Shown here piece after piece: positions 43,340 to 53,683 of a stretch of DNA of 64,000 nt. Source of the stretch: Pseudophaeomoniella oleicola (Eukaryota; Ascomycota; Eurotiomycetes; Phaeomoniellales; Phaeomoniellaceae); contig QWDQ01000026.1 in assembly GCA_003868215.1 (NCBI GenBank), positions 248,001-312,000 on the forward strand. Reading direction: 5' to 3'. Every line of letters starts with the position of its first letter. The stretch's first letter is position 1. The notes below the pieces were generated by a model that did no database searches, had not been told where the DNA came from, and saw only the letters and a list, made by a program, of their open reading frames with translations. Made by a program: the position numbers and the translations under genes.

Positions 43340-44191
43340 TTACTCCTGGCCCCAATCCAACTTAAACCTCCCCTCGGCGACCTCATACCCCCTCAACGCC
43401 CCCACCACATCCTCGACCCTCTCGACCTCGACGATAATATCCTTCGCGCCCAGCCCGACAAACCCCTCGCGCACGCTACGCTTGACCCACTCGACGAGCC
43501 CGTCCCAGTATCCGTCGACGTTGACGAGCACGATGCCGCAGTCGTGGATGCCCAGTTGGTTCCAGGTCGTCATCTCGGCGACTTCTTCGAGCGTGCCGTA
43601 GCCGCCGGCGAGCGCGACGAAGCCGGAGCCCGGGCCGCCGGAGATGACGTGCGAGGCCATCAGGCGTTTGCGCGTGTGCATGTCGGGGACGATGGTGGTG
43701 GTGCCGTATTCGGATTCGGTGATGGAGAGGACGTCGGTGGATCCGCTGCCGGATTTCTTCTCTTCCTTCTCCATGTCTCCCTTTCGGACGATGCGTTCTT
43801 CCGTCTTCTCCTTGCCGCTGTTCTCGTCGCCCGCTTCACGACCCACCGCCGTACCGTCGTATCCTTCCTCGGTGCGCACGAGGGCGCGCGGGATGATGCC
43901 GTGGACCGCGCTGGGTCCGGAGAGTGAGACGAGCGTTCGCGCGACTTCGCCCATGATCCCACGTGTGCCGCCGCCGTAGACGAGCTGGATGTTGTTCTGG
44001 TGCATTTCTTGCGCGAGGGCACGGGCAGAGGCTAGATGGGCCGGATTGGTGCCGGGGGAGGAGGCGCAACTGGCAACACGGGTCAGCTAGATGGACGGGG
44101 GAGGGGTGAGCCACGGGAAGGGATGCCCTTACAAGACGCAGAAGACGGTCGGCTTTGGCTTGTCGCCGGTATTCCCGGCGGGGGTTGCCAT
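43340..44191 (-). CDS. LOG family protein (cytokinin riboside 5'-monophosphate phosphoribohydrolase type)
   Basis: Two exons, 44191-44133 and 44069-43340, with a 63-nt intron; 262 aa. The intron joins VFCVFCASSPGTNPAH, the usual LOG opening. Core motifs are NNIQLVYGGGTRGIMGEVA, the HVISGGPGSGFVALAGGYGT segment with GTLEEVAEM (PGGxGTxxE motif with Ala for Pro), and HDCGIVLVNVDGYWDGL. Long Lys/Glu/Ser insertion at residues 95-140. The family was formerly labelled lysine decarboxylase; known members release ribose 5-phosphate from nucleoside monophosphates, in plants activating cytokinins. Physiological substrate in this fungus unknown. Third codon positions are almost all G or C. Confidence 0.92.
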
Positions 44192-45592
44192 GATCTGTCG
44201 TGAGTCGAGGTCCGTTCGCTCTGTATTTTACTCCTTGAAATTGGACTGTTTTTCTATCCGTGCAACGCTCTCAAAAAGACTTGGGTACTGGGAGTACCGT
44301 ATATGCAACGCCACCAATGCACTTCCCCTCCAAAATATCAATGAGTGGGCAAAAGCAGCAACACCAGATACCTAGATGAGCAGTAGGTAGGAGATCTATC
44401 CAGCAAAAGAGAAGAACAAATTCAAACAGTAGTGTTACTCAACCTTCACCATTGCCCGTCGCACAGGCCAGCCAGGTACAGTACTCCGCGAAGTATTGTA
44501 TGTACCTTGTGTACCTGAGATAGAGAAACGACTTTCTTTGACGCCCTGATAAGAACTTGAACTTCTCCTTGATTACTGTATCTGTGTTTCTTTTTCCGCG
44601 AAAAGTAGGACACACGAGAATTAGAAAGGAAAAAAAGGAATGGGAATATAGGAATCTATCTATGATGAGAGAGAGAGAAAAGTGCGTTTACCACGAGTTT
44701 CTCTTGAGATGAAAAGTAACTAATTAATTCCAAATGACTTGATGATGACTTACAAACATTTATGTCATGGCGGACTGAACGCTTTTCTCCGTCCAGTTTG
44801 GTAGTTTGGTGAGTCTGGTGGTTGATTGCTTGTTTGTGATACAACCCTTTTCTTCTATATGTTTTATACTCGGAGGAAACTGAGCTCGAAAGTCGGCGTG
44901 TTGTAGATACGCTTCAGGAATATGTACTTTCTTTACAATGGAAATTGGGGGGTTCTGTTTCTCTCGGCGGATGATGGATGGATTCGAATAGCATTGGTAT
45001 ATTTGGCTGATACGGACATGAATCTATTCTTTTCATTTCAGCTGCTACATACTCGTGAGTACTACGCAGTAGTAAAGTCAATTGGGCTTGTTTTCTGCCG
45101 TGAGCCAATTTCGTGATCATTTGTCCGGTTTAGCAGTTCATTGCTCCAGCAGTACCAGATCACTCCGTCGATTCCGCCCCCAGGGACGGACGAGCCGGCA
45201 AATTGGTTGACTTTTCGTCAGTCAGACTACCAGGTGATAAGTCGAAGTGGAGGCGGGGTAGTTTGTTGGATCATAGTCTGATAGATGTGTAGTCCTCATG
45301 ACCACGCGGTGGAAGGTTGATTCGAAACACGTTCGTTTTCGGGCAGAGTAAGCGGATCTGCCAAACCGTCACCTGCTGATATTGTGCAGTTATTTGTCAC
45401 TGATCGTGGTGTGGCATCGCAGTTCATTTGTCCGTAGCGACTGAGTTCCGAACAGGTCGGCTTCCAAACCAACTTGGTGCCTTTCCAGCCTGACGGTTTG
45501 ACTGTTAATTACGTAGTGTTTCTCGGCGGGTGAAACTCATAATATTGCATCGGTTGAGACGGCAAAACATTCCGTTGGGCAAGTCCCGGCAT
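44192..45592. other. Intergenic, no supported gene
   Basis: About 1.4 kb between the LOG start and the FES1 stop. AT-rich first half, a GA run near 44667-44680, an ACTACGCAGTAGT near-palindrome at 45061-45073 and TACGTAGT at 45510. Open frames are short and unconvincing. Confidence 0.4.
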
Positions 45593-46219
45593 TCATGGCG
45601 CTCGTTCTCGTAGTTTTGACATGATGGCATCAATGGCTTCCATATCATCTGCACTGACTTTCTCCACACCCGTAAATTCGCCCGGTAGATGCTTCAAAGC
45701 TTCATCTAGACCTGGTTGATAATTACGTACACCAGAGCTGAGAGCATATACGGCTTTCCTTCGCGAAGTGGCGTCGTCGTCTGTAACGGCCAGTTCTGCG
45801 AGCTTGGGATATGCCCCCATCGCGAGCATACGTTCTTGAGCTTTGCTGTTGTTTTGTACCGCAGTCCCGATGCACCATGATGCCATTCGCCTCATGTCAG
45901 CCTCGAGGCTATCCAACTGCTCGACCAACGGGGTCCAAAGGCCAAGAGGCTCAAGGTTGTTAGCATTATCAATGTTCTCGACCAGCTGTTCGAAATTGTC
46001 AAAGGCAATGACCTTGTTGTCCAGAGTAGCCTCTGGATGTCGAATGACTGTCATGGCTTCTTTCATCAGGTCTGCATCTGACGGCCCACCCATGAGGGCA
46101 GCTAAAGCACCAGCATCCAGCCCCCTGGCATTAGGCGAAGGGTTTTCCTGACCGTTGGCTCTTCCCGCATCTGAGTTCTCGATCGACCACTTCAGAAGAT
46201 TATTCATTCCCGCATCCAT
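45593..46219 (-). CDS. FES1: Fes1, Hsp70 nucleotide exchange factor (HspBP1 family)
   Basis: Single exon, 208 aa; [12 protein letters not shown] at residue 5 is the usual family start, so initiation at 46207 is equally likely. The disordered N-terminus leads into the Fes1 domain ([19 protein letters not shown]) and armadillo-type repeats with [31 protein letters not shown] and [20 protein letters not shown]. It binds cytosolic Hsp70 and promotes ADP release during folding and degradation of damaged proteins. Upstream at 46445-46466 lie two overlapping TACTACGTAGTA palindromes. Confidence 0.95.
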   Translation of the reverse strand: MDAGMNNLLKWSIENSDAGRANGQENPSPNARGLDAGALAALMGGPSDADLMKEAMTVIRHPEATLDNKVIAFDNFEQLVENIDNANNLEPLGLWTPLVEQLDSLEADMRRMASWCIGTAVQNNSKAQERMLAMGAYPKLAELAVTDDDATSRRKAVYALSSGVRNYQPGLDEALKHLPGEFTGVEKVSADDMEAIDAIMSKLRERAP

Positions 46220-46444
46220 GCTGGCGGGTTTTGGCGAGATTTGAACGAAAGCGTCTAGGATTTGATGAATAGCAACAGCTGGTTTATCTTTTGCTCTTTG
46301 ATGTTTCTAGACACAGTCACAGAGGTTTTATGGGTAATGGCGATGTTGAAAATGAAGTCCCAAAATTGTTCAGGATATTACTATCTTCGTTGTATGCAAT
46401 TATGAATGAAGTTACGGAGATTCTTTACGGAAGCTTCCTGAAGC

Positions 46445-46466
46445 TACTACGTAGTACTACGTAGTA
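46445..46466. promoter_or_regulatory. Two overlapping TACTACGTAGTA palindromes
   Basis: Exact 12-mers at 46445-46456 and 46455-46466 sharing two bases, 226 bp upstream of FES1. This is the densest occurrence of the recurrent motif in the window. Confidence 0.45.
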
Positions 46467-46883
46467 CATCAACCTTCTCCACGGTTCCACAACCATTATT
46501 TCTTCGTTCTTCGTAATGTACTACTATGTACGTATCAACTGTGGCGAGAGCATATGTTAGACCCGATATGCAGGCAGGAGGCGACTGATGATGCGCATTC
46601 ATAGCATACTCTCGAAATAGCGCTTATGATACCTCCGGATTCTTGCAGTAACCATGTTCACAGCTCGCGAGCATCGTTGATGTGACTTACAGTAAAGCGG
46701 TGTATGACGGCAGTATTCTGCTTACTCCCTAGTACTTGGGTACGGTACAGACGTATAGTTCGCATCACTTAGGTCTGCCCGAATCCCTGCTGCTCCCTAT
46801 GCTGGACCAAGTACGGGCAAACTGAGAACGGAAGATGAATACGACCAGGTGTCCCTCTTTGACAAAGTTCTCTGTGATTAGGT

Positions 46884-48494
46884 CTACAGCTTGAATGCCG
46901 TTGTCAAGTTCTCGAATCCATCTTTAGTGATATGCACATCATCTTCTATCCGAACACCTCCCACTTTCCAGTAGTGGTCCAAGACTTTCCTGTCGATATA
47001 TTTGTTCAGCGCAGGATCCTGCAGGTAAGGCTCAAGGATGAAACGGCAAAAGTATACCTAATTGTCGAGTTCAGCATCATGGAAGGGTATACACTCATGG
47101 TCGACTTACACCTGGCTCCACAGTGATCACGCATCCCGCTGGTAGGGTACCTCTGACTCGAAGATACCTGAACATAGTGTCCTTGTCCTCGTAATTGGCA
47201 TTGCCTGAAAGGAGTAAGCAGGTAGAAAAGTGAAGGGATTGCTACCGACATACCGCCAGTGTCATGCGTGTCCATTCCTAAATAATGTCCCAAGCCGTGT
47301 GGGAAGAAGGCCACGCTGACTCTTTTGTCAAAGATCTCCTGTTCCTCACCGATCAAGATGCCGAGCTTCTTGAGTCCCCTGATGGCAACCTTATGGGCGG
47401 CGACGTGGACATCTTCCCACAGGATGCCCTCTTTGAGAAGACCAAACGATACTTCTTGCATCTCCTTCACGATGTCGTAGATCGCCTTTGACTCTTTGGA
47501 CCAGGTTCCCGAAATAGGGAATGTACGTGTGACATCGCTTGCGTAGCACTTGTACTCAGCGCCGGCATCGATCAATATGTTCTCGCGGTCTGCTAGATGC
47601 TCGTTATTCTTTACATAGTGGAGCGTCGCAGCATTGGTGCCGCTGGCCACTATTGGGTCATAGGACTGATTGTCACACCCATTACATATGCAGGTACCCA
47701 CGAATGTAGCGAAAAGCTCCCTTTCGTTCGTTGCACTGGATGCTTGTTTATAGACTGCCTCATGGGCTATCGCCGACACATCGTTGGCTTTTTGTATGAG
47801 AGCAACTTCATGACTATCTTTGACTACTCGGGTATCCTCGATCGCCTTCTTGAGGATTTCAAAGTTCGTTGTGTCGAAAGGCAGGAAAGTGACATGATCG
47901 GAGACTTGGTTGGGTATAGCATAGATGGTCTTGGTGCTCGTGGTACTCAGCGAGGATGCGATCTTCGTCAGAGCAGCGTTGAGGCTAGCAGTTGTGAAGA
48001 CAGCATCTACATCATACTCTTCCAATGCATCCTCCGGCGATTTCGGCAGCCCAGACCATATCACGTCGTCCGGGTCGATTGGCGGAACGAAAAGCGTTAG
48101 CTCCTCTGTTGCGACATTGTACGTCAAATAGCTATCGGGAAGCTCGCATCCCGAGAGATAGAAGAATGGCCGTCGCTGTCTACAAAGACGTCAGTCTCGA
48201 CTTCCAAAATTACCGGCGATCATACCTGAAAGGCGTGTCTTGGTCACTATCCTCATGTCTCTTGGTCTTCTGCGATTCAAGATAGATCACTCCGTTGCGG
48301 CCATGGTCCGCCGCGGCGATATATTCCGCAACACGTTTCGCGTGCTCTTTGGCTGGGTACTTGTGTTTTAGAATGGGGTTTGAAGCTGTCATCATGAATC
48401 GACGATATCCTAATGACTGTACTATTGAAATGGAAGCTCGCAAGGCATGCGACATGTGGGACACTGGTGGCAGAGACAGATGGAGGGGCATCAT
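46884..48494 (-). CDS. Xaa-Pro aminopeptidase/prolidase (PepP type, M24B)
   Basis: Four exons: 48494-48226, 48179-47254, 47204-47110 and 47057-46884; 487 aa from the most upstream ATG. In-frame Mets at 48455 and 48392 ([13 protein letters not shown]) are alternatives; the last is close to the usual cytosolic start, while the longer form has an Arg/Ser-rich leader. The aminopeptidase-P N-domain is followed by the pita-bread fold with all five metal ligands visible: Asp in [10 protein letters not shown], Asp in [10 protein letters not shown], His in [16 protein letters not shown], Glu in ITVEPGVYF and Glu in [10 protein letters not shown]. It cleaves X-Pro dipeptides or N-terminal X-Pro bonds. 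The 664 bp to FES1 upstream contain no gene. Confidence 0.93.
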
Positions 48495-48610
48495 AATACG
48501 TAGTAAGAGGTGTCCCGCTTACACGCGGGTATACAAAACAATGTAACTACAACATCACTCGACGGTTACTTTCCACAACGTCCAACTCCGAGGTTCCCGA
48601 GAACTCCGCA

Positions 48611-50299
48611 TTATATCCTCAACGGAGAACTACCACCCAGGTTCTCCGAAGACACTTCCTCGAAATCCAATTCAAAGGCATCAACATCGGCCCATTTTCG
48701 CATATTTTTACCAAAAGTCTTCCCGTTCCCGACGAGTGCATCCCCATCATTTGATCCTGTTGTCCTGCTGTCGTTGCGCGTAGAGGAACCTTTGAATGTG
48801 TTGAATGGTTGATTTTCCTTGTCTCCGGCGGATATATCGAGGCGGCGGGAAGAATACGTAACTTTTGCCTTTTCCTGCTGCTGTGAACTCTTAGCAGCTG
48901 ATCGTCTTGATGCGTCTTGGAGAGGTGTAGCCTTGCTCGGAGTCGGACCTTTTATGACTTTGCCAGCTTGCCTTCTGGTTGAGGCCTGTTTGCCGGCGTT
49001 CCTAATCTTCCCACCACCTGGTTTGACGAGGCCTCTGGTAGAGTCCTTGCCACTCTTCGCTTTCCGCAATTTCTGCGCAGGTAGATAACTTTCCTCGTCA
49101 TCATGGGTATTGTCCGACGGGATATCAAATTCAGCGACCGGCTTTGTCTGCCGTCGGCTCGGCAATAGTGCCTGTAAAGCTCCCGTAGACATTTTTGATT
49201 GTTCCTGCTTTGCTTTCCTTCGCGTGGGTCTGGCTACGTCACCAGTCTGCGACAGACGCTGGGTTGTCCTCTTCACTTCTTTCAGAGATGCCGCAGGGCT
49301 GTGTACAGGACTGCTGCTGCTCTGTGGCGGAGCGTTCACTTCGTCGTCTTCATCATCATTACCATGATCAACATGGGTCCTTTCTCTGTTACGTGGCAGT
49401 GAAGGACTCCTGCTGGATGCAGATCTGCTGCCGCTAGTCACTGTTGGGTTTCGACCTAATGATGAAGCCCGCTCCGGTTCATGCGAGGATCGTTTACTTG
49501 AGCTCTCAGTCAGATGGTGCGAATCTCCCTCTGCGGTGATCTTCCGCTTGCGTCCTGCTACGACAGAAGGTGTCCTAGATCCAGACGATGGAACGCGACC
49601 GTTTATGCTCAGCTTAGAGACATTCAGGGGGGTAGATTCATCATTTGGTAGCACGCTATCAAACTCATCTAGTCCGCTCATGTTAAGCAGAGAGTCCTCT
49701 AATTGTGTGGCATCTTGTCTCAGGCCAGCCAGAAGGCTTGGTTGGCGCTTCCGGGGTTTCAAATCTGTGAAAGCGCCTTTCGCAAGGCTGGGCGTTGGTT
49801 GTAGCTGGTCCGCAATGCCATTTTGGCGTGATATAGAAGATGGTTGCGCAGGTATCGCCGATGTTTTCTTCAATATCGATCTTGGGGGTGTCGGTGTCGG
49901 TAAAGATGAAAGCGGTGAACTCGTTGCACGGTCGATGCGCGTACCGTTTGCAGCTGATCCCTTGTGCTTACTAGCAGACAATGACTCACTCCGCCGTCTA
50001 GCTGCTTCTGCTTTTTTCTTCTCGGCCTGCACTTTCTTATGAGCTTGCGGTGCGTCTCCTTTGCCGAGTCCACCGGAGCCATATATTTCGCGACGCGGGA
50101 TGCCTCTGCGATTTCGCGAACCTGGTGTAGCCACTACGAGATCATCAGAGTCGTCGCTGTTTGCCAGGGTATGCCCAAGCGGTTTCTGTGCAAGCTGTTT
50201 CACAACATCATCTCGTGTAACTTGCTTCGCATTTTTCACGACGCGTTGTGGTCTGCTTTGTTGTGCGACTCTAGTTCTGCCAACTCGAGGACGCGGCAT
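48611..50299 (-). CDS. Basic, disordered protein with KEN box (unknown, probably nuclear)
   Basis: Single exon, 562 aa. No folded domain was recognised. The N-terminus is Arg-rich (MPRPRVGRTRV), followed by Ser/Pro/Lys-rich sequence with IPRREIYGSGGLGKG, several RKR-type basic patches and an acidic-hydrophobic block (LEDSLLNMSGLDEFDSVLPN). Near the C-terminus GDKENQPFN contains a KEN box, a destruction signal read by the APC/C. The end KWADVDAFELDFEEVSSE is a compact acidic-aromatic motif before SSPLR. Composition suggests a chromatin or cell-cycle factor degraded in mitosis or G1, but no name is claimed. Stop is about 100 bp from the prolidase start region; APP1-like gene lies 437 bp upstream with nothing between. 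Confidence 0.8.
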   Translation of the reverse strand: MPRPRVGRTRVAQQSRPQRVVKNAKQVTRDDVVKQLAQKPLGHTLANSDDSDDLVVATPGSRNRRGIPRREIYGSGGLGKGDAPQAHKKVQAEKKKAEAARRRSESLSASKHKGSAANGTRIDRATSSPLSSLPTPTPPRSILKKTSAIPAQPSSISRQNGIADQLQPTPSLAKGAFTDLKPRKRQPSLLAGLRQDATQLEDSLLNMSGLDEFDSVLPNDESTPLNVSKLSINGRVPSSGSRTPSVVAGRKRKITAEGDSHHLTESSSKRSSHEPERASSLGRNPTVTSGSRSASSRSPSLPRNRERTHVDHGNDDEDDEVNAPPQSSSSPVHSPAASLKEVKRTTQRLSQTGDVARPTRRKAKQEQSKMSTGALQALLPSRRQTKPVAEFDIPSDNTHDDEESYLPAQKLRKAKSGKDSTRGLVKPGGGKIRNAGKQASTRRQAGKVIKGPTPSKATPLQDASRRSAAKSSQQQEKAKVTYSSRRLDISAGDKENQPFNTFKGSSTRNDSRTTGSNDGDALVGNGKTFGKNMRKWADVDAFELDFEEVSSENLGGSSPLRI

Positions 50300-50735
50300 G
50301 ACGTAAGATCGCCTGTTTTCAGGCCTAGAGCATGTTCATACAGAGATACGTGAAGCGATGCTTTTAGGGGTAGTCTTGATGTTGCAACGGATGCGCGTGT
50401 TGTGGTTGGTGGGGGGACGTCGTCTACCGAGGCGTGCGTGTTTGATGATGTTATGCGAAGATGCGACGGGAAAGTTTGTTGTTTTGGGAGTTTAGATCCT
50501 TGGCACCCCTCATGTTTGCAACGCCTGGACGCATAATTATTGTTTACAAGTACGTTCAATGGTCACCCAAAGCAATGGACTTTCTGTTAGATGATGATCT
50601 CTAAATCTCTGCGGTTCACGTTATTGATGACTGCTCTAAGTACATATATACACGGTTTCTCTTGCATTCACAACATTATACATGCCTATCCCAATACCAC
50701 TGCGCCTTCCCGTAGTAACCAATACATATGTGCAT

Positions 50736-52422
50736 CTAGAAGAATGCGAACAGTCCAGCAGTCGCTAGGAGACAACCGACCCAGAGCGGCAGCCAGCTGT
50801 CCAAGGGCGTAACATGTCCGCCCCCTGAGCTCGAGTTCCCGGACCCTAGGTTAATCCCTAAAGGTAATCCTTGAACGCCAAAGGTTACATTCTGTTTGAT
50901 GGAAGCATTGTAACATTGCCCATTCGCGATATCGAGGTTGGTCAAGTCATCCTTGTACGTGTTAGTAACCTGCTGAGTATGACAAGCTTGACAAGTGACA
51001 TACCGGTACGTGGAAGAACATATACATTTCCTGATTCAGATTTCGGAAGTGTGACGTGTCGTAAGGGAATCTGTCACCGGAGTCTGTCGATGATGTATTC
51101 CTTAAAAAGATGCATTGGACTTGGCCAGGGAACTGTGTGGCCATCTCTGGATAGTCCCTCATGACGTCCGAGTTGCTAGTATCAGCGACAAGAATGAACT
51201 TGCGTTGGGGAAATGTCTCAAAGATCCTATTCAACAAATACTTGCGGATCGACAGAGTCGCACTGACGTCGCTGAAGTTTAGCGGTCTCGTATCGAAACT
51301 GCCCCCTGGGTAGGTCTTATAAATGAAGTCCATATAGTTACGGGTAACTTGTTCTGGTGTCGTCGTTAGGTAATGAAAGTGTGTTTGCGGCAGACTTTCA
51401 GACCAATTGCGATATATATCTGGCATGTTCATCCATTGCGTGAATGGACGAGCAAATGAATTGAGTAGTCCTTGTGTTGGTTCGTAGATTTTTGTGACAC
51501 GAAGAATATCGTCAATGTCGCTGATGATGGTCATGCCGGTCTCGGAAACCAGATAAGATGTCGCATTGCCGAGATCTGAGCCATTCACGAAGACATTTAA
51601 CCGCTGAGGAGTTGTGGTGCCATTTCCAGGAAGCAGCCCACCACCGCTGACATTCTGTAGTTGTACGAACACATCGTAATCACCCTCAGGTGTCGTAACA
51701 TCAGGTAAAGTGATCGTCTGATTGCCACCTGGAGGCGTCATGCCGCCACCACCACCACTTTCACCATCACCACCAGCCGATTCCGCCGGAACAATGTCAA
51801 CACTCACGTTCCTTGAATCTTGTTGAACGACAAAGATCTCACGCGTCAAGTTGCAGGCCTGCTCTGACTGGGAGGGAGGGAGTTCCTCCACCGATGTGCC
51901 AACCAAGAACACGTTCGCGAGCCTATCGATGGTCGAGTTCGAGATATTCGGCTGCTTGTAGATGTTTCCATGGATTCGCAGATTCCAGCCGGAGTCGGTC
52001 CAATTGCCGTAACCAGGAATGTTGAGCGCCTGTGTGGGTAGAGCGGCAAGATCTGATGAAGAAACACCGGCTGAGCTGGCAGCGGCGCTTCCGGAAGGGA
52101 AGCCTTGGAAGAAGTTGGGGACCTAAAAGCCGATGAGTCTATAGTTTCAGGTCATTGTGAATCATATGCTTACTCCGCTGGCCACATAAGATGGAACGTC
52201 GGAACCGAGGTCGCTCAGAACAGAGTCGACACCAGCTGTAATATCGCTGAGAACCTGCCTCCTGGCTCGGTAGGTTTTCGTAGGGTCTCTCGGCACCAGC
52301 GATGGAGGCGGCGTGATCAATGGATACGCCGCACGAGCGACCGCATCTGCAGGTGGTGCAGGGACCGCGGCGACGCTCTGCAGCAGGACTGCGAGACTGA
52401 TCAAAATGTTTAGTACAGCCAT
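50736..52422 (-). CDS. Secreted App1-like (DUF2183) phosphatase-family protein, possibly GPI-anchored
   Basis: Three exons: 52422-52174, 52122-51004 and 50951-50736; introns of 51 and 52 nt; 527 aa. A signal peptide (MAVLNILISLAVLLQSVAA) opens the protein, numerous N-x-S/T sites follow, and the last 23 residues are hydrophobic after a Gly/Ser stretch (SSSGGGHVTPLDSW), as in GPI-anchored proteins. The App1 catalytic domain includes TIISDIDDILRVTKIY, FHYLTTTPEQV, SIRKYLLNRIFETFPQRKFI and LVADTSNSDVMRDYP. Cytosolic App1 is a Mg-dependent phosphatidate phosphatase with a DxDxT motif; here the Thr is Ile. Activity is thus doubtful or altered; location outside the cell also differs. Confidence 0.88.
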
Positions 52423-53683
52423 GGCTGATGTCGTGCTAACAATGAGCAACTCGTAACTCCTGTGCGAATGACACGCGACAATATGAACAAGACCGCAGAG
52501 AAAAGAGGGAGATTGAAATAAATGCAAGCTTTCAAGAGACAATATGTCGACAGGGATTGATAAGCGAGCGGGCGAGATGCAATTACCGGTTCAGCGTCGG
52601 GTTGGCTTGAACTGGGATGTGCCTAATCAAGCCACTAAGTCAAGCCGGATCAACAGGATAAAACTGAAACGATTAGGGAAAACTGATGAAATAGCGATAA
52701 CTCATGAACTGTTCAAGTTATGGTAATTAGTTCGAATTCGAATAGAACTGTCAGCTGTGTCCCATCTCGACAGACAGCATTGGTAGAATCAGATTGACTG
52801 GTATGACACTGTCCTACAACTTCCTCGTTCGATGCATCAGTTGCAGTCTCAGTCTCAGTCGCGGTCTGTCGTTCAATCCTGGTCTCGCCGCATCAACAAT
52901 GACCTCATAGTCTTCGTGCCTAAGTGGAACCTCCGACGTACTCCTACGTAATTAGTATGTACTCGTACGTTGCAAAGGTGAAGCTACCGAGGCTACCTAA
53001 TAATTAATTCTTTCCAATTCAATTCTTACCTACGAGCCTAGCAATTAATTACCGTAGTATTAGCGACTGGCACTTGGAGCTTGTCTTCGTGGAGAAATGA
53101 GACGGCATCTGTCCTGTCCTGTCCTGTCCTGTCCTGTCCTGTCGAGCTGTAATAATTACCACATTGTAATACTTCTTCATCAACACATTGATCTCCTACC
53201 AAGCTACCCCCACCGGCGACTGCCTACCTACCTTACTGTCACATCGGGCTGCAAAGAGCTCCCCGATTCAACATCCTTGGACGCCACTTATAACTCCTCT
53301 CTTCCCTCATACTAAAATGTTTTTCTTCTCATAGTCCATTGGAGAATGCTAATTAAGACGTCGTACCAATAACGCAACTTCTGGCAGCTGAAAGTTGATC
53401 TTTTTGGTATCGAATGTCTCATGAGTGTGCAGTCAAGATGTTCAGTCGGTTCAATGATTGAGCTGAGCATACAAACGAGTCTCTCGACTTCGTAGTAACC
53501 GGCGCGATACATGCAGAGAGCCAAGTTGTAGGTCGCTATCACTGATTATGTTACACCCTATCGGATGACAGCGCCCAGCTTATCGGGATGGTACATTTAT
53601 CAGTGATCTGCCACTGGTACTTGTGCTAAGTAGGTGATATGGAACAACCCATCGCAATGCTCAACGACTCGTACTAGCAACGA
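52423..53683. other. Divergent intergenic region, App1-like/zinc-cluster gene
   Basis: About 1.26 kb. It contains a TGTCC pentanucleotide array, a CTCAGTCTCAGTC direct repeat near 52843-52860, TACGTA elements near 52936-52970 and TTAATTAC-rich stretches. No gene was seen. Confidence 0.45.
53110..53143. repeat. TGTCC/GTCCT pentanucleotide tandem array
   Basis: Nearly seven perfect units of GTCCT in noncoding DNA about 0.55 kb upstream of the zinc-cluster regulator. Confidence 0.85.

Noticed and set aside
43253-43927. 224-codon plus-strand open frame opposite the LOG gene
   Set aside because: Antisense to conserved LOG motifs; the Asp/Ala/Val-rich translation reflects codon bias.
49536-50042. 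168-codon plus-strand frame opposite the KEN-box gene
   Set aside because: Antisense shadow; the sense strand carries the long intact frame.
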